DNA of 16,881 nucleotides from Flavobacteriaceae bacterium TMED81 (GTDB lineage: Bacteria; Bacteroidota; Bacteroidia; Flavobacteriales; Flavobacteriaceae): positions 5,740-22,620 of the forward strand of contig NHEI02000038.1 of the NCBI GenBank assembly GCA_002171575.2. Reading direction: 5' to 3'. Positions within the stretch are counted from its first letter, which is position 1; each line of letters opens with the position of its first letter. The notes under the pieces are model-generated. The model was not told the origin of the DNA. It was given only the letters and a program-made list of their open reading frames with translations, and searched no databases. The position numbers and the translations under genes were made by a program. Shown piece after piece: positions 15,701 to 16,881 of this stretch.

Positions 15701-16427
15701 TAGAAATGATCGATGGGATTTGTTTTTTATGATAAGCACTCGCTCGATCAGCATCTTGTGGAGCAAACTGCTCAATGGTAGGCCCTTTGATAAATGCAAC
15801 ATTGTCTTTATATGCTGACACCAAGTTTTCAGGATGTTTTTTTGAAGTGTTTTTGATTAGGGAAAATAATGAGTCTTTTTGTTCGACCCCGTCAATGTGA
15901 AATGCTCCATTAAAAATTTTGTGCCGACAATGCTCTGAATTGACTTGCGAAAAACCAAACACCTCCGAGTCGGTGAGAGGACGACCCAGTTGCTCAGCCA
16001 GTTGCTCGAGATAACGGACTTCATCTGGATTTAGCGATAACCCTTCTGCCAAATTATATGCCGAAATATCATCGATTTCACGAATGGGTTTGGGGCTAAT
16101 TTCAACGGTAAATAGATTTTGATCCAAGTTTTCAAACCGCTCCGAAACCATAGGGTCAATGGTTTCTCCTGCTTGTAAAGGCGTAAACTGTTCAATGCGA
16201 ATCATCCCTTTGATTCCCATATTTTGTGTGATTTCAACAGCATTGGTACTCCAAGGCGTTACCATACTTACGCGCGGCCCAACAAAAACCCCATCAATTT
16301 TGGTTGTGTTCAGGAAGGGTTGGTCTCCAAATAGCCAGCTGAGTTTTGATGTGGTCTCTGCATCGATTGCGTTTTGTGTCTGTAAGGCAAATATGCGCTG
16401 GGTTGCGTCCCCAAAAAAACAAATCAT
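12783..16427 (-). CDS. purL: Phosphoribosylformylglycinamidine synthase (FGAM synthase, large PurL)
   Basis: This enzyme of purine biosynthesis converts FGAR to FGAM with ATP and glutamine. At 1214 residues it is the large single-chain type, with an N-terminal PurS-like region, two AIRS-like ATP-binding halves (ETHNFPTTVEPFSGAATGSGG lies in the first), and a fused class I glutaminase from about 967. The glutaminase triad is visible: C1061 in GVCNGCQ, and H1174 and E1176 in MPHLER. The start is placed at the ATG at 16425-16427 (MICFFG...), which matches PurL N-termini from Bacteroidota. An upstream TTG at 16521-16523 would add 32 residues with no family resemblance and would put the predicted promoter inside the gene. 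It lies downstream of the rsmB-like gene but has its own promoter box. Confidence 0.96.
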   Translation of the reverse strand: MICFFGDATQRIFALQTQNAIDAETTSKLSWLFGDQPFLNTTKIDGVFVGPRVSMVTPWSTNAVEITQNMGIKGMIRIEQFTPLQAGETIDPMVSERFENLDQNLFTVEISPKPIREIDDISAYNLAEGLSLNPDEVRYLEQLAEQLGRPLTDSEVFGFSQVNSEHCRHKIFNGAFHIDGVEQKDSLFSLIKNTSKKHPENLVSAYKDNVAFIKGPTIEQFAPQDADRASAYHKKQIPSIISIKAETHNFPTTVEPFSGAATGSGGEIRDRMAGGTGSIPLAGTAVYMTSYPRIKSDRPWEQNPARDWLYQTPLDILIRASNGASDFGNKFGQPLITGSLLTFEHEENGQTVGFDKVIMLAGGVGYAHADHSAKRTPKKGDRIVILGGDNYRIGMGGAAVSSADTGAFSSGIELNAVQRSNPEMQKRVSNVIRALTESEKNTIISIHDHGAGGHLNCLSELVEDTGGTIDLDALPVGDQTLSAKEIIGNESQERMGLIVSEKDLPRLRKIAERERAPLFDVGVITEDNHFVVESQKTSAKPIDLSIDDFFGKTPKTILVDQNQENRFSAVPFEIKDVYKDVENLLQLESVACKDWLTNKVDRCVGGRVAQQQTVGSLQLPLANCGVVALDYQGEKGIATSIGHAPAVALIDAAAGSRISIAEALTNLLWAPLENGLAAVSLSANWMWPCNNPGENARLYNAVKACADFAISLGINIPTGKDSLSMKQKYANKEVLAPGTVIISASASCSNIKDVVRPMARPNQGKLYYISMSDSSYPLGGSAYAQLKNCVGSHVPDISDAAQFKASFNALQDRIKKGEVASGHDIGSGGLITTLLEMCFTENKVGMQIDLSAFDEQILYSENPAVVIQTSAESAKYLSDKGVSILEIGEVNESDVLNIQCANESFEFHVPTYRKHWMTTSYMMDKNQTDPSKAKERFDSVDKTPLRFTFPTSFSGKLPLVDEGKRIKAAVIREKGSNSEREMAYMMDLAGFEVKDIHMTDLMTGREDLTDVQLIVAVGGFSNSDVLGSAKGWAGTFTYNALAKKAITDFFHRPDTLSLGVCNGCQLFIELGLLHPTHDQKPKMHHNLSGKFECVFSTIDIQPNNTVLFQGLSGSRLGIWSAHGEGRFELPQNQADYQIVGNYSYDQYPSNPNGSDYGTAILSSDDGRHVVMMPHLERSIFPWNWAHYPADRKSDVISPWIQAFEDAHKWFYTGN

Positions 16428-16444
16428 AAACACAGATTGAGCTA

Positions 16445-16452
16445 CAAAAATA
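16445..16452 (-). promoter_or_regulatory. Predicted -7 box (TATTTTTG) for purL
   Basis: The minus strand has an exact TAnnTTTG match 17 bases upstream of the preferred purL ATG, within the 96-bp gap after the methyltransferase gene. The spacing implies a 5' leader of about a dozen bases, too short for a purine riboswitch, and none is seen. No convincing -33 motif. Confidence 0.5.
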
Positions 16453-16494
16453 ATTAAATGATTGCTTGTTGCGTAAAGATCATGATGGGAAAGT

Positions 16495-16514
16495 ACTAAG
16501 GGTTTCCACTTAGT
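16495..16514 (-). terminator. Hairpin after the rsmB-like gene, possible terminator
   Basis: Nine bases after the methyltransferase stop, ACTAAG pairs with CTTAGT, and GG pairs with CC inside it around an AAA loop, with one unpaired T. The stem has eight pairs and is followed on the minus strand only by ACTTTCCC, so the U-tract is poor. Position between two genes and upstream of a new promoter box supports terminator function. Confidence 0.4.
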
Positions 16515-16523
16515 TATCAACAA

Positions 16524-16881
16524 TCACGATCGTAGCATTTTCGCCATATAAAAGCCGTCAAAACCGCTTTTAGCGGGGCTGACAAACTGCTCTTTTTCAA
16601 GGGTAAATTGCTTGCCAATTTCCGATTGCAGAAAGCCCTCAACCTGACTTTGGTTTTCCTCTTTTAAAATCGAACAGGTGGCATAAACCAGTTTTCCGCC
16701 CGGTTTGACCATCGTCGCATAAGTATGTATGATGTGTTTTTGTGTTTGCTTGACACGTTCCAAAAACTCGGCATCAATTTTCCATTTCGCATCGGGGTTG
16801 CGACGCAAAACACCCAATCCAGTACATGGGGCATCAATCAAAACACGGTCTGCACGACCATGTAGCTTTTTGATCACTTTG
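16524..16881 (-). CDS. rsmB: RsmB/NOP-family rRNA cytosine-C5 methyltransferase, C-terminal part (5' end outside window)
   Basis: About 118 C-terminal residues are present; the frame runs off the right edge of the window. The visible part is the end of a class I SAM-dependent RNA m5C methyltransferase: RVLIDAPCTGLGVLRRNPD contains the motif IV cysteine (PC) that helps release product, and KLVYATCSILKEENQ contains the motif VI cysteine (TC) that attacks the cytosine. The sequence ends with FDGFYMAKMLR, the typical C-terminus (GFFxA in many homologues). RsmB methylates C967 of 16S rRNA in E. coli; the family has several paralogues with different targets, and the N-terminal NusB-like domain that would identify RsmB is outside the window, so the symbol is provisional. 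Confidence 0.88.
   Translation of the reverse strand, partial: KVIKKLHGRADRVLIDAPCTGLGVLRRNPDAKWKIDAEFLERVKQTQKHIIHTYATMVKPGGKLVYATCSILKEENQSQVEGFLQSEIGKQFTLEKEQFVSPAKSGFDGFYMAKMLRS

Noticed and set aside
16428..16523. In-frame extension of purL by 32 residues from a TTG at 16521-16523
   Set aside because: The extra residues do not resemble PurL N-termini, whereas the ATG at 16425-16427 gives the expected start. The extension would also swallow the predicted promoter box and the hairpin after the methyltransferase gene.
1..16881. Mobile elements, CRISPR arrays, toxin-antitoxin or defence genes, tRNA or rRNA genes
   Set aside because: I looked on both strands and found no transposase, integrase, direct-repeat array, defence-type domain or RNA gene; almost every base is assigned to conserved housekeeping, envelope or metabolic genes.

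Overview
The window reads as an ordinary chromosomal stretch of a Bacteroidota bacterium, most likely in the Flavobacteriia. Three things point there: the protein families and their sequence flavour (large PurL with a fused glutaminase, DUF1343/NamZ, stand-alone FtsX-type permease, MarR-fadN-fadA-fadE cluster); a base composition moderately rich in A+T; and the Bacteroidota -7 promoter element TAnnTTTG in front of five transcription units. No insertion sequence, prophage, CRISPR array, tRNA or rRNA was found, and coding density is very high, with no gene-free stretch above about 100 bases.

Layout, left to right. (1) 1-273: the 3' end of a sterol desaturase/fatty acid hydroxylase family gene (+), overlapping tail to tail with (2) 260-1429 (-), an exported DUF1343/NamZ-type exo-muramidase. 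(3) 1433-2656 (+): an FtsX/LolC-E-like ABC permease whose TTG start lies 3 bp from the GTG start of the muramidase gene, so each promoter sits inside the other gene. (4) 2719-3699 (+): a PLP enzyme of the cysteine synthase/cystathionine beta-synthase family. (5) 3711-4953 (-): a small DUF1622 membrane protein followed by a YihY/BrkB family membrane protein. (6) 5038-10887 (-): a tight fatty acid beta-oxidation operon, marR-fadN-fadA-fadE, with junctions of -4, +3 and +4 bp. (7) 10946-12730 (-): a long-chain acyl-CoA synthetase. (8) 12783-16427 (-): purL. (9) 16524-16881 (-): the 3' part of an RsmB/NOP-type rRNA cytosine-C5 methyltransferase, cut by the window edge.

How they work together: the acyl-CoA synthetase activates fatty acids, FadE makes the enoyl-CoA, FadN hydrates it and oxidises the hydroxyacyl-CoA, and FadA cleaves off acetyl-CoA. 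The MarR protein, which overlaps fadN by ATGA, is the obvious local regulator. A perfect 24-bp palindrome just upstream of its promoter -7 box is the best operator candidate. The other genes are unrelated housekeeping or envelope functions.

I found no convincing new multi-gene system. The points most worth a second look are regulatory: the interlocked divergent promoters at about 1408-1463, the 24-bp palindrome at 10907-10930 (operator and possibly terminator), and the very short 5' leaders implied at the cysteine synthase-like gene and marR.
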